Assembly (NCBI RefSeq): GCF_947496855.1
Contig: NZ_CANMED010000002.1
Location: forward strand, 62,001-126,000
DNA from: an uncultured Aquimarina sp.
Lineage (GTDB): Bacteria; Bacteroidota; Bacteroidia; Flavobacteriales; Flavobacteriaceae
DNA length: 64,000 nt
Direction of reading: 5' to 3'
The notes under the pieces are model-generated. The model was given only the letters and a program-made list of their open reading frames with translations. It searched no databases and was not told the DNA's origin. Made by a program: the position numbers and the translations under genes. This document shows positions 31,530 through 40,613 of the stretch, piece after piece. Position 1 is the stretch's first letter; every line of letters starts with the position of its first letter.

Positions 31530-32348
31530 TTAATAAAGACTAATTTTCTCTAATTCTTCTATTGTACCTTCAGGAATATCGATAAGCATTCTGGTAAAAA
31601 AATATTCGCCATTTTCCAAATCAATATTAACAGTTCCGCCGCTAGCAGCCATAATTTCTGCGATTTTTTGTGATTTTTTTATTTTTGATTCTACTACACA
31701 TTTATTCATGAATTTTTGATATTCTTCATAATTCATTACATTATTTTCTTTAAAAAACCCTTTAGCTGTTTTAAATAGTGTGTCAGTACTCAAGTGTTCT
31801 ATCTTCAATAATTTAACAGTACAATATCCTTTACTTTCTTTTGCTTCAACTACCAATCCTGGTAAACCATCCAACTTTAATGGTCCATAAATGACTGGAA
31901 TATCTAATGTAAACCAAACAGTATAATTTCTACCATTTACCTCAACCAAAGCTTCTTGGCAATTATATTGATTGATTCTTTTTGAAGCGCCAGTCAATTT
32001 CCAATCAAGGGTATCCTTGTTTAATTTATACGCTGTTCCTTTTCGTGATTCTGGATATGGTATCCTTATATAAGAATACTCGTGATTAGTGTATAAAAAA
32101 GTAGCTAATTCATCATTCACAACACTATGTGAAGGATCTCCATTTTCCAAATAAACAAACCCTGACTCTCTATCATCCAGAATTTTGAAAACACTCTCAT
32201 TTTCATTTATTATCAACCTACTTTCTAATGAAACATTATCTTTATCTATAAACTCATAAGTAACCATATAATTTTGTTGAGCTACCATCTCTTTACAAAA
32301 AAACATACTTAAAATAACCAATTGTACTACTATATATTTAACTTTCAT
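31530..32348 (-). CDS. GLPGLI family protein
   Basis: 272 residues. Signal peptide (VVQLVILSMFFCKEMVAQ), then the family pattern: VTYEFIDKDN start strand, the YRIPYP-like central region, WKLTGASKRINQYNCQEA, and the naming motif in LKLDGLPGLVVEAKESKG. The family occurs next to receptor-like outer membrane proteins and its role is unknown. It lies 26 bp upstream of the receptor-like gene on the same strand, so the two form an operon inside the repeat-flanked cassette. Confidence 0.9.
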   Translation of the reverse strand: MKVKYIVVQLVILSMFFCKEMVAQQNYMVTYEFIDKDNVSLESRLIINENESVFKILDDRESGFVYLENGDPSHSVVNDELATFLYTNHEYSYIRIPYPESRKGTAYKLNKDTLDWKLTGASKRINQYNCQEALVEVNGRNYTVWFTLDIPVIYGPLKLDGLPGLVVEAKESKGYCTVKLLKIEHLSTDTLFKTAKGFFKENNVMNYEEYQKFMNKCVVESKIKKSQKIAEIMAASGGTVNIDLENGEYFFTRMLIDIPEGTIEELEKISLY

Positions 32349-32419
32349 TTTATATTATCTATAATGATTCTAATATTTAATTCAAAAAATTCATCTAAAA
32401 CATTAAAAAGGAATTAAAA

Positions 32420-32449
32420 ATAGATGTGGATTAAATAACCCACATCTAT
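32420..32449 (-). terminator. Terminator of the small exported peptide gene
   Basis: ATAGATGTGG (32420-32429) and CCACATCTAT (32440-32449) form a perfect 10-bp stem, with a T-rich tail in the leftward direction. It lies between the 61-aa gene and the GLPGLI gene and could also attenuate read-through into it. Confidence 0.75.
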
Positions 32450-32461
32450 ATAGCTTAAGAA

Positions 32462-32647
32462 TTAACGTTTAAAAGCTTCATAAACTGCCCTAGCGTTTCC
32501 ACAGTTATTACCTGAATCACACATTGTAACAGTTCGATATGTGCAACAACGACTTTCATCAATATCATTTTCTGCTGCATCAGATTTAACTGTTGTAAAA
32601 CTCATCATTGTTCCAGCTACAAATAGCCCTAAAAATACTTTTTTCAT
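32462..32647 (-). CDS. Small exported Cys-rich peptide
   Basis: 61 residues. A signal peptide (KKVFLGLFVAGTMMSFTTV) precedes a mature part of about 38 residues with four cysteines (RCCTYRTV, MCDSGNNC). No family recognised; similar small Cys-containing NVEALA-like exported peptides occur in Bacteroidota but identity cannot be claimed. It is the first gene of the repeat-flanked cassette, upstream of GLPGLI and receptor-like genes. Confidence 0.65.
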   Translation of the reverse strand: MKKVFLGLFVAGTMMSFTTVKSDAAENDIDESRCCTYRTVTMCDSGNNCGNARAVYEAFKR

Positions 32648-32769
32648 GTTTAAAAAGTTTAAAAATTAATAAAATGATTTAAAATTATCCAATGGGATAA
32701 CATATATACGTGTCTTAACATTTAAATATGTTACCTCTAAAAATCAAATAATTTTAAAATGAGTATAAA

Positions 32770-33005
32770 AAATATCATTTGGAGGCGGCGCAGTAAACGA
32801 TGCGGTTATGCACTTTATGGAACAAAACCTCCCATTTGGAGGTGTTGGAGATAGCGGTATGGGTAATTACCATGGTAAAGCAGGATTCGAAACATTCTCC
32901 CATTATAAAAGTATTTTGCAAAAATCCTTTTTAATAGAATTAAATCTTAAATACTCGCCTTATACAAGTTCTAAGTTAAAATGGTTGAAGAGGCTTATTG
33001 GGTAA
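32770..33005 (+). pseudogene. 3' fragment of aldehyde dehydrogenase gene
   Basis: Encodes only the last 78 or so residues of the aldehyde dehydrogenase at 27480-28844 (FGGGAVNDAVMHFMEQNLP onwards) and lacks the NAD fold and catalytic Cys, so it cannot be a functional enzyme. Its end overlaps the last codons of kmo, as the intact gene presumably did before the cassette arrived. Confidence 0.9.
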
Positions 33006-33009
33006 TACT
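32770..33009. repeat. 240-bp direct repeat, right copy
   Basis: Second copy of 28609-28848, offset 4161 bp. The eight differences (gga/ggt, ggc/ggt, ggc/gga, gcg/gcc, cac/cat, tcc/tct, cat/cac, tat/tac) are all silent in the aldehyde dehydrogenase frame. They fall in the first 140 bp; the last 100 bp are identical. Confidence 0.95.
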
Positions 33010-34368
33010 TTTAGTATTGATCTTATAAATATCTAAGCGGTTTATAATTTCTTGCGCTACCTCATCAGTATCCCAAATACTCTCAATATTTTCTAACTGC
33101 ATAACCTCATCCATAACCTTGGCCTGTTGCTCACCAATATCCAGTGCCTCAGCATAAGGTCTATTAGTAAATGTTACTCTAGTATAAAGTGGAATCCATT
33201 TATCAGGGTGTTTTTCAGAAAATCGCTTTTCTATTTTCTTTCTTAGAATAAACTCAGAATTAGCAGTTTTACTGCTCATTTCCATAAAGTTACGATAAGA
33301 AAGTTCGGCAATAGCATCAGCATTTGGTTTTCTCGCTTCTTGATATTTTTCAAAAACTTCTTGCCAACTACCACCCTTATATGCTTCTATAATATCGTCT
33401 AGAACAGAAATATCCTCAAAACCAGCATTGATCCCTTGTCCATAAAATGGAACAATCGCGTGAGCAGAATCTCCAACCAAAGCTACTTTATCCCAATACG
33501 TCCAAGGATAACATTTCATGGTAACCAAAGCACTAGTAGGATTATTTTTAAAATCTTTAAGCAAAGTAGGCATGAAGTCTATGGTATCAGGAAAATAGCG
33601 CTTCCAGAATTCTATTATTTCGGCATCATTGGTTAAAAGCTCAAAAGAATTTTCGCCTTTATGAGGCATAAATAAGGTACACGTAAAACTACCATCTAAG
33701 TTTGGTAATGCAATTAACATAAACTTCCCTCTTGGCCATATATGCAATGAGTTTTTATCTAATTTATGTGTTCCATCAGCATTAGCAGGGATACCAAGTT
33801 CTTTATACCCTGCATCCAGAAAATCTTGAGAATAATCAAATCCACTTCTTCTCTGCATTTTATGCCTCACTCTTGAGAATGCACCATCACAACCAAAAAT
33901 CATATCATATTGATACTCTTTCCATTCGCCTTTTTCCGTTTCTCCTGTGTATATTTTAGCTTCGGGTAAGCTTACATCCCATACTTTTTCATTAAATCTG
34001 AATATAACACCTGATTCCTCCGCTAGTGTAATCATTTTACGGTTTAATACTCCTCTCGAAATAGAATAGATAGCCTCTCCTTCTTTACCATAATACTGAT
34101 GATATTCAGATTGACCATTAACGTGCATGGTTCTTTTATCCATTGGAATCGCAAGTTTTCTGATTTCTTGTCCTATACCAACTCTATCTAATGCTTTCCA
34201 ACCTCGAACAGACATGGCAAGATTAATAGAACGACCGCTAAATTGGATTTGTCTAATATCTGGCCTTCTATCAAACACTGTGACTTGGTGGTTACGTTTT
34301 CTTAGATAAATTGCTAATAGTGAACCAGCTAAACCACTTCCTACTATAGCTATGTTTTTTGTTTGCAT
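32995..34368 (-). CDS. kmo: Kynurenine 3-monooxygenase
   Basis: 457 residues. FAD-dependent aromatic hydroxylase converting kynurenine to 3-hydroxykynurenine in tryptophan degradation. Residues 6-40 hold the dinucleotide fold (IAIVGSGLAGSLLAIYLRKR), then FSGRSINLAMSVRGWKAL with the KMO substrate-site Arg, GCDGAFSRVR, and VALVGDSAHAIVPFYGQGINAGFED (second FAD motif, in two overlapping parts). C-terminal YTRVTFTNRPYAEA fits KMO. Kynureninase, the next enzyme, is encoded at 45463-46749 on the same strand. The 3' end overlaps the duplicated aldehyde dehydrogenase fragment. Confidence 0.95.
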   Translation of the reverse strand: MQTKNIAIVGSGLAGSLLAIYLRKRNHQVTVFDRRPDIRQIQFSGRSINLAMSVRGWKALDRVGIGQEIRKLAIPMDKRTMHVNGQSEYHQYYGKEGEAIYSISRGVLNRKMITLAEESGVIFRFNEKVWDVSLPEAKIYTGETEKGEWKEYQYDMIFGCDGAFSRVRHKMQRRSGFDYSQDFLDAGYKELGIPANADGTHKLDKNSLHIWPRGKFMLIALPNLDGSFTCTLFMPHKGENSFELLTNDAEIIEFWKRYFPDTIDFMPTLLKDFKNNPTSALVTMKCYPWTYWDKVALVGDSAHAIVPFYGQGINAGFEDISVLDDIIEAYKGGSWQEVFEKYQEARKPNADAIAELSYRNFMEMSSKTANSEFILRKKIEKRFSEKHPDKWIPLYTRVTFTNRPYAEALDIGEQQAKVMDEVMQLENIESIWDTDEVAQEIINRLDIYKINTKSITQ

Positions 34369-34385
34369 ACTTTCTTAATGATTCC

Positions 34386-34449
34386 AGTTTGTCAAAGTAT
34401 GAAAAGGAACTAAATCATAAGATCCGAGTCTTAATGTCCTTGACAAACT
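34386..34449. promoter_or_regulatory. Spaced inverted repeat upstream of kmo
   Basis: AGTTTGTCAA (34386-34395) and TTGACAAACT (34440-34449), perfect 10-bp arms 44 bp apart, right upstream of the kmo start. The left arm overlaps a possible -7 box (ATACTTTG in the leftward direction). It may be an operator pair. Confidence 0.35.
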
Positions 34450-34521
34450 AGCTCCCTATAATCTAGAGCTTATGCAAACATTAAAACCTTCAACAAATGT
34501 AAAAAAATTATCAAAGAATTG

Positions 34522-35322
34522 TTACTTAAATACTTTAATCGCGAACAGTAATGGAAATAATTTATCAGAACTCTCAAACATTCCACTTTTATTCGCTTTC
34601 AAATTAGGAAAAATATTATAAGGAGATTCGTCATATTCTCTAAGATATTCAATGGTTAACCCTGCCTCGGACAATGCTGAAATAACTTCTCCCAAACCAT
34701 GATTCCAACCATATTCTTTACTGATCATCTTAGAACTCGTATCGGCATATGTACCTTCATACTCCTCATAAATAGTTTCTTTCTGGTGATACCCGTATTT
34801 AATCATAGGTATTTCTTCAAGGTAGTCAAACATCCATACAATGGGATGGAACTCCACCATATAAAAAGAACCTCCCGTTTTCAATCTCTCGGCAATCATT
34901 CTACCCCAAGGTTTTAAATCTGGTAACCATCCAATAACACCATAACTTGTAAATACGATATCAAACTGATCTTTTACATGATGAGAAGTATCCAAAACAT
35001 TACAACAGACAAAATCAGCATCTAGCTGTAATTCTGTAGTTAATTGTTTTGCCAATTCGACACCTTTTTCGGAAAGATCTACACCGGTGCATTTTGCTCC
35101 CATCCTACTCCAACTTAATGTATCTTGACCAAAATGACATTGTAAATGTAATAATGATTTCCCGGAAACATCTCCTAATGCTTCTAATTCAAATTTCTTT
35201 AATGAAGTCTCACCTTTTTTAAATAATTCTAAATCATAAAAATCGCTAGATGCATGAATTGCTACTTTCTCATTCCAGGTTGCCGCGTTGGTTTTAAAAT
35301 GCTTTTGAAATTCCTTAGACAT
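34522..35322 (-). CDS. Class I SAM-dependent methyltransferase
   Basis: The frame extends to a GTG at 35325; the ATG at 35322 is the likely start (266 residues). Motif I is LLHLQCHFGQDTLSWSRMGA, with motif II CTGVDLSEKGVELA, then FVCCNVLDT and FDIVFTSYGVIGWLPDLKPW. Small-molecule methyltransferase with unknown substrate. Located 154 bp upstream of kmo on the same strand. Confidence 0.88.
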   Translation of the reverse strand: MSKEFQKHFKTNAATWNEKVAIHASSDFYDLELFKKGETSLKKFELEALGDVSGKSLLHLQCHFGQDTLSWSRMGAKCTGVDLSEKGVELAKQLTTELQLDADFVCCNVLDTSHHVKDQFDIVFTSYGVIGWLPDLKPWGRMIAERLKTGGSFYMVEFHPIVWMFDYLEEIPMIKYGYHQKETIYEEYEGTYADTSSKMISKEYGWNHGLGEVISALSEAGLTIEYLREYDESPYNIFPNLKANKSGMFESSDKLFPLLFAIKVFK

Positions 35323-35511
35323 CACTCTCTTATTTAAAGGTTTCTAAATATAACTAATCATTATTAATCTTACCTCATTATTCACTTTTTGATAAAAAAA
35401 TCATAAAATATTAGCATTTAATTTTATATAAGTCAAACTTTATAAAAACCTTAAGATTTCTAATCATTGTAAGTGTTGCAAGGAGCTTTTTAATTACCTA
35501 ATTTTAAATTA

Positions 35512-36900
35512 ATGAAACTTACCACACAAAACCTCCAACAAGTCCCAGAGTTTATTCAGGTCCCAGATGATCAATTACGCTGGTTAATTGACAAATCCTA
35601 TATAGAAGTTTTAAAACAAGGTGAGTATCTTTTTCGGAAAGGTGATTCTATTGATAAGCTATTTATTGTTCTGGAAGGAAAGATTGAAATTAAAGTAGAA
35701 CAAAATGGGAACTATAAGCACGTAGCGTTAATGGATACCAATCAAATCGGTGGATTACTGCCTTTTTCAAGAGCTAGTTCAGCCTTAGGCTTTGGAGAAG
35801 TACTGGAAAATAGTGAGGTTTTAGTCCTTGAAAAATCCTGTTTCAAAGAAATGATCTCCAATCATTATGAGCTTACCGAAGCATTGGTACATAAAATGAC
35901 GTCTCGAGTCAGAGAATTTACCAAAGATAATGTCCAGGCAGAAAAAATGATGTCACTAGGAAAATTATCCGCTGGATTAGCACATGAGCTTAATAATCCT
36001 GCTTCTGCCATGGTACGAAGTGCCAAAGCGCTAAAACAACATCTAGGTAATGTTCCTGAAAAGTTCAAAAGAATAGTTTCTATTAGAGCTACAGATCAAG
36101 AAATTGATATTATCAATACTATCCTTTTTGAAAAATTAAATAATCGCCCAGAAAATAATATGAAACTTACTGAGCGAAATGAAAAAGAAGATGAACTAGA
36201 AGAATGGCTTGAAGATCATGGGGTAGATAATGGCTATGAACTGACAGAAACGCTTTTAGATTTTTGTATGGATATTCTAGCAATGGAAGAGATTCTTGAA
36301 GCGACTGGTTCGGAAAATTTTCCTCACGCTATAGAATGGATTGAAAATGTGTTAACCACAGAAAAAATGGTTGATGAAATAGATGAAGCTTCTGGTAGGA
36401 TATCTAATCTGGTAGGTTCTATCAAAAGTTACACACACATGGATCGTGCTCCCGAAAAAATCACTACAGATATTCATATTGGTCTAAAGAGTACACTTAT
36501 CATGCTTAACCATAAACTGAAAAAGAAAAACATATCTTTAGAAAAAGATTTTCAAGAGAATCTTCCTGAGGCAAAGATTTTTGTTAGTGAAATTAATCAG
36601 GTCTGGACCAATCTAATTGACAATGCAATTGACGCTATGGAACACTCAGGAGTTTTGAAGATAAAAACGTCTAAAGATCAAAAATTCTTAAAAGTAGATA
36701 TTATTGACAATGGAGAGGGAATCCCAGAAGAACATCTGAACAATATTTTTGATCCTTTTTTCACTACCAAAGCTATTGGAAAAGGTACGGGAATGGGACT
36801 AGAAGTAGTACAAAGAATCATTAATCAACATGAAGGTAATATTTCGGTGAAATCTAAAAAAGGAGAAACAACATTTACCGTTTGTTTACCAATTACTTAA
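35512..36900 (+). CDS. Cyclic-nucleotide-binding-domain sensor histidine kinase
   Basis: 462 residues, soluble. Residues 1-125 are a CRP-type cNMP-binding domain ([38 protein letters not shown]). The dimerisation region has the H-box [20 protein letters not shown] with His near 162, followed by a long helical insert, and the HATPase domain has [13 protein letters not shown] (N-box), [20 protein letters not shown] and GTGMGLEVV. There is no transmembrane segment. It heads an operon with an aldo/keto reductase, a response regulator fused to thioredoxin reductase, and a UBP zinc finger protein. The fused regulator is the likely phospho-acceptor (inference). Confidence 0.93.
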   Translation: MKLTTQNLQQVPEFIQVPDDQLRWLIDKSYIEVLKQGEYLFRKGDSIDKLFIVLEGKIEIKVEQNGNYKHVALMDTNQIGGLLPFSRASSALGFGEVLENSEVLVLEKSCFKEMISNHYELTEALVHKMTSRVREFTKDNVQAEKMMSLGKLSAGLAHELNNPASAMVRSAKALKQHLGNVPEKFKRIVSIRATDQEIDIINTILFEKLNNRPENNMKLTERNEKEDELEEWLEDHGVDNGYELTETLLDFCMDILAMEEILEATGSENFPHAIEWIENVLTTEKMVDEIDEASGRISNLVGSIKSYTHMDRAPEKITTDIHIGLKSTLIMLNHKLKKKNISLEKDFQENLPEAKIFVSEINQVWTNLIDNAIDAMEHSGVLKIKTSKDQKFLKVDIIDNGEGIPEEHLNNIFDPFFTTKAIGKGTGMGLEVVQRIINQHEGNISVKSKKGETTFTVCLPIT

Positions 36901-36908
36901 TTAAAACA

Positions 36909-37745
36909 ATGAAAACAATAACTAATATAAAAGGAACATTCCGATTACACAACGGAATAGGTATGCCGTATTTTGGACTCGGAGTGTATTTATCTGATAA
37001 TGATCAAGAAGTAGTTGATGCTGTTCAATGGGCTTTGGATGCCGGATATCGCCATATTGACACGGCAAGTATTTATAAAAACGAAGAAGGCGTTGGGAGA
37101 GCCATACATCAAAGTAATGTATCTAGAGAAGAGATTTTTGTAGTAAGCAAAGTCTGGAATTCAGATCAAGGATATGAATCAACTCTTAAAGCTTTTGATA
37201 AAAGTCTTGAAAGATTACAGCTAGATTACCTAGACCTATATTTGATTCATTGGCCGGTTGAAGGGAAGTATATTGAAACCTGGAAAGCATTAGAAAAACT
37301 CTATAAGGATGGAAAAATAAAAGCTATAGGTGTTAGCAATTTTATGCAACACCATCTAGAAAACCTTATGGAAAATTCAGAAATAACGCCAATGGTCAAT
37401 CAAATGGAATTTCATCCATATCTGGTCCAACAGGATTTGATTGATTTCTGCAATAAACATAAAATTCAGTACGAAGCTTGGTCCCCTATGATGCAAGGAA
37501 AGATTTTTAAGCTTTCAATATTAGATGATTTAGCAAAAAAATATAATAAGACTATCGCCCAAATTGTCTTGCGATGGAATTTACAAAAAGGAGTTGTAAC
37601 CATACCTAAATCTGCTAAAAAAGAAAGAATTATATCTAATGCTGATCTTTTTGATTTTGAATTATCTCCGAAAGATGTTTCTTATATTGATTCTCTAGAT
37701 AAGAATCAAAGAACTGGACCAGATCCTGATAACTTTGATTTTTAA
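36909..37745 (+). CDS. Aldo/keto reductase
   Basis: The open frame starts at 36882 and overlaps the kinase gene, but the ATG at 36909 gives the usual N-terminus (TFRLHNGIGMPYFGLGVY), so it is chosen (278 residues). NADPH-dependent reductase of the AKR5/2,5-diketo-gluconate reductase type: DAGYRHIDTASIYKNEEGVG with the catalytic Asp and Tyr, FVVSKVWN with Lys, YLIHWPVEGKY with His, and KSAKKERIISNADLFDF for NADPH. Second gene of the signalling/redox operon, 8 bp after the kinase stop. Confidence 0.92.
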   Translation: MKTITNIKGTFRLHNGIGMPYFGLGVYLSDNDQEVVDAVQWALDAGYRHIDTASIYKNEEGVGRAIHQSNVSREEIFVVSKVWNSDQGYESTLKAFDKSLERLQLDYLDLYLIHWPVEGKYIETWKALEKLYKDGKIKAIGVSNFMQHHLENLMENSEITPMVNQMEFHPYLVQQDLIDFCNKHKIQYEAWSPMMQGKIFKLSILDDLAKKYNKTIAQIVLRWNLQKGVVTIPKSAKKERIISNADLFDFELSPKDVSYIDSLDKNQRTGPDPDNFDF

Positions 37746-37767
37746 TCTGTTTTAAATTAAAAAAACA

Positions 37768-39432
37768 ATGAAAAAGCCTATTATATTCGCCCTTGATGAT
37801 GACCCACAAGTATTGCGTGCTGTAACTCGAGATTTAAAATCCGAGTATCGAAAAGAATATAGGGTTATGAGTACAGAATCTGCCAATGACGCCTTAGAAG
37901 CTTTAGAGGATTTAAAAAAGAAAAATGAGGCTGTTGCTTTATTTCTTGTAGATCAAAGGATGCCCGAAATGCTAGGAGTGGAATTTCTAAAAAAAGCTAA
38001 ACATTTTTTCCCTAACGCTAAAAAAGTACTTTTAACAGCATATTCTGATACCGATGCAGCTATTAGAGCTATTAATGATGTACAGCTAGATTATTATCTT
38101 ACCAAACCATGGAATCCACCAGAAGAAAGACTATATCCTACACTAAATGATTTATTAGATACTTGGCAAATAAATTTTCAACCAGAGTTTGATGGTATAA
38201 AAGTGATCGGTTATCAATATTCTCCAAAATCTCATGACATTAAAGACTTTTTATCCGGAAATTTATTTCCCTTTCAATGGTTGGATGCTGAAATCAGTGA
38301 TAAGGCCAAAGAAATTATTGAACTACATAAACTTACACCAACCGATCTCCCTGTAATTTCATTACAAGATGGTAAATGTTATAAAAATCCTGATATAATA
38401 GAGCTAGCTACTGCATTGGGTTTAAATGCCCATCCACAAGATAATCTATATGATGTAGTAATTATTGGAGCAGGACCATCGGGATTAGCAGCGGCAGTTT
38501 ATGGTGGATCTGAGGGGCTAAAAACGTTACTCATTGAGAAACACGCACCCGGAGGACAAGCTGGTACCAGCTCCAGAATAGAGAATTATCTTGGATTTCC
38601 TAATGGATTAACTGGGCAGGAATTGACGCATCGTGCAATTACACAAGCTAAACGATTTGGGATAGAATTTCTGTCTCCTCAAGAAGTTACTTCTATTACG
38701 GAAAAAGATGGGTATAAAAGTATATTGCTCGGAAATGGTGAATGTATTAGCGCTAAAAGTGTGGTTATCACTACTGGTGTAAACTACAGAAAACTTGAAG
38801 CTGAAGGTGTAGAAAATTATACTGGAGCAGGTATTTATTATGGTTCATCTATGACTGAAGCACAAGCTTGCACTAATAAAAAAGTATATATTGTAGGCGG
38901 TGGAAATTCTGCAGGCCAGTCTGCCGTTTATCTTTCTAAGTTTGCTAAAAACGTTTTCATCTCAGTTCGCAAAAAGGATCTTACAAGCAGTATGTCTAGC
39001 TATCTTATTGATCAAATTGATGCTATTGACAATATTACGTTATTAGGCAACACTAATGTTACCAAAGCTATCGGAGAAAACGAAAGACTTACTTCTTTAG
39101 AACTAACTGATAGCATTACTTCTGAAACTAGAATATTAGATGCAGACGCCTTATTCATTTTTATAGGTGCAAAACCTTATACAGATTGGATCGCATTGGA
39201 TATCATTAAAAATGAAAGAGGTTTTATAGAAACCGGAAGGGATCTTAATAGACATGCCGATTTTAAAAAGATTTGGAAAAAAGATCGTGAACCTTTCCTA
39301 CTGGAAACCTGCAGTCCGGGTATCTTTGCCTCTGGAGATGTACGAGCTGGTGCAATGAATCGGGTAGCATCTGCTGTTGGCGAAGGTGCAATGGCCATAA
39401 AATTTGTACACGAATATTTAGCAGAAATATAG
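37768..39432 (+). CDS. Response regulator receiver fused to thioredoxin-disulfide-reductase-like flavoprotein
   Basis: 554 residues. The N-terminal 130 residues are a receiver domain: FALDDDPQVLR (acidic pocket), LFLVDQRMPEMLGVEFL with phospho-acceptor Asp, KVLLTAYSDTDAAI, DYYLTKPW with the conserved Lys. A linker domain (140-225) leads to a pyridine nucleotide-disulfide oxidoreductase: VVIIGAGPSGLAAAVYGGSE, EKHAPGGQAGTSSRIENYLG, VYIVGGGNSAGQSAVYLSKF, GIFASGDVRAGAMNRVASAV. The usual CxxC of TrxB is replaced by a region with no CxxC (EAQACTNKK follows at a different place), so classical thioredoxin reduction is doubtful. Phosphorylation may control a flavin reductase. Confidence 0.93.
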   Translation: MKKPIIFALDDDPQVLRAVTRDLKSEYRKEYRVMSTESANDALEALEDLKKKNEAVALFLVDQRMPEMLGVEFLKKAKHFFPNAKKVLLTAYSDTDAAIRAINDVQLDYYLTKPWNPPEERLYPTLNDLLDTWQINFQPEFDGIKVIGYQYSPKSHDIKDFLSGNLFPFQWLDAEISDKAKEIIELHKLTPTDLPVISLQDGKCYKNPDIIELATALGLNAHPQDNLYDVVIIGAGPSGLAAAVYGGSEGLKTLLIEKHAPGGQAGTSSRIENYLGFPNGLTGQELTHRAITQAKRFGIEFLSPQEVTSITEKDGYKSILLGNGECISAKSVVITTGVNYRKLEAEGVENYTGAGIYYGSSMTEAQACTNKKVYIVGGGNSAGQSAVYLSKFAKNVFISVRKKDLTSSMSSYLIDQIDAIDNITLLGNTNVTKAIGENERLTSLELTDSITSETRILDADALFIFIGAKPYTDWIALDIIKNERGFIETGRDLNRHADFKKIWKKDREPFLLETCSPGIFASGDVRAGAMNRVASAVGEGAMAIKFVHEYLAEI

Positions 39433-39433
39433 T

Positions 39434-39715
39434 ATGGGATTTGGAACTAAGACTTGTAGTCATCTCGAAAATTTAGATACTAAGGACATCAAAAAAGACG
39501 AAAGTTATAAATGTGCAGAATGTATAAAAACAGGAGAGAGTTGGGTTCACCTTAGAACCTGTCAGGAATGCGGAGTTACTCTATGTTGCGATTCTTCACC
39601 TAATAAACATGCTAGCAATCATTATGCTGAACACGAACACCCTGTAGTAACCTCTGCTGAACCCAATGAAAAATGGGCGTGGTGTTATGAACATAAGACT
39701 TTTAAGAAATATTAA
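39434..39715 (+). CDS. UBP-type zinc finger protein
   Basis: 93 residues. One ZnF-UBP domain: CSHLENLD with the first Cys-His pair, YKCAECIKTGESWVHLRTCQ, then ECGVTLCC, HASNHYAEHEHPVVTS, and the C-terminal WAWCYEH. In eukaryotes this fold binds the C-terminus of ubiquitin; bacterial stand-alone copies are known mostly next to redox and signalling genes and have no proven ligand. It starts 1 bp after the stop of the fused regulator-reductase, so co-translation is likely. Confidence 0.9.
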   Translation: MGFGTKTCSHLENLDTKDIKKDESYKCAECIKTGESWVHLRTCQECGVTLCCDSSPNKHASNHYAEHEHPVVTSAEPNEKWAWCYEHKTFKKY

Positions 39716-40111
39716 AGCTCATAATCCAACTAATTACCTGTAAATTTGATCTTTAGATGAAATAATTAGACTTTTTATAACATATTTTGTAATTGTTAAT
39801 CCTTAAATTAGTAGAAAATTATAAAGATCACAAAGTGATCTAAACTTACAGAATTAATTCACTTTGTAATTTATTACTTTTTAAAACACATCTATATCTG
39901 TAATTTTTTAAAATAAATAACGGCGTATAGTTTATAGTAAGAAAAGTACTTTGAATTATTGTTTTTTCAATTCACTTCCAATAATCTAGGGAAGTATTGA
40001 CAAGTAAGAAGGAAAAAGAGACCTTTTAATTTACATATTTTTGCCCCAACTTTGTAGTGTAATAAATTGATTTACTAAACACGAAACTAATTTCGGGTAA
40101 AAAACACAGAT
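39716..40111. other. Intergenic region with hairpin and regulated promoter
   Basis: About 395 bp without a gene. GATCAC (39826-39831) and GTGATC (39835-39840) make a short hairpin after the UBP gene. The right half holds the direct-repeat operator and -7 box listed separately. Confidence 0.4.
39988..40054 (+). promoter_or_regulatory. Direct-repeat operator and promoter, site A
   Basis: AGGGAA (39988) and AAGGAA (40009) are 21 bp apart, with TTGACAAGT (39997-40005) between. The -7 box CAACTTTG (40047-40054) has its TTTG exactly 52 bp from the G of GACAAGT. The same layout occurs at 41046-41112 and 41305-41371. Confidence 0.65.
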
Positions 40112-40585
40112 ATGAAAACTTTATATAACAACATCACGGGATTATTAACATTGGCTTTTTTTATCACAATTTTTTCCGGGCATTCACAGGATAAAGTATA
40201 CAAAACTCAATTGGAAACTGTATACCTCAAAAACACCAAAGAAGTAGTTTATAAAAACACTTTTAGCAACTATAATGAAAGTTTAATCGCTTCCAATGAA
40301 ATTAATTTTAAAAAAGAAATAAAAATTTTGAAGGGAAAAAATAACTCTTTACTTTTTGTTTCAAATAAAAATAATATAGAGTTAATCACAGCTTCATATC
40401 TGAAAACCATACGCAAAGCAGCAAATAGAAGTAGAGATACAGAAGCATTTCAGACTTTTCTAATAAACAATTTACCACAGTTATCCCATCAATTCGTTAT
40501 TGATAATAATCTTAAAGAATTGTATTTTATATCTAGAAAAGATACCTTTAATGGGAAGATAGACGCGTTACCCAGCGTTCTATAA
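40112..40585 (+). CDS. Hypothetical exported protein
   Basis: 157 residues with a signal peptide (LLTLAFFITIFSGHSQ) and a beta-rich, lysine- and asparagine-rich mature part (YKTQLETVYLKNTKEVVYKN). No domain recognised. It is transcribed from the direct-repeat promoter A and followed at 28 bp by a DoxX gene, with a terminator after that, so the two probably form an operon. Confidence 0.65.
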   Translation: MKTLYNNITGLLTLAFFITIFSGHSQDKVYKTQLETVYLKNTKEVVYKNTFSNYNESLIASNEINFKKEIKILKGKNNSLLFVSNKNNIELITASYLKTIRKAANRSRDTEAFQTFLINNLPQLSHQFVIDNNLKELYFISRKDTFNGKIDALPSVL

Positions 40586-40613
40586 TAAAAAACACAAACT
40601 CTAACATACTAAA

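Noticed and set aside
32808-33005. 65-codon plus-strand frame as an independent gene
   Set aside because: It is the in-frame 3' remnant of the aldehyde dehydrogenase gene, explained by the direct repeat.
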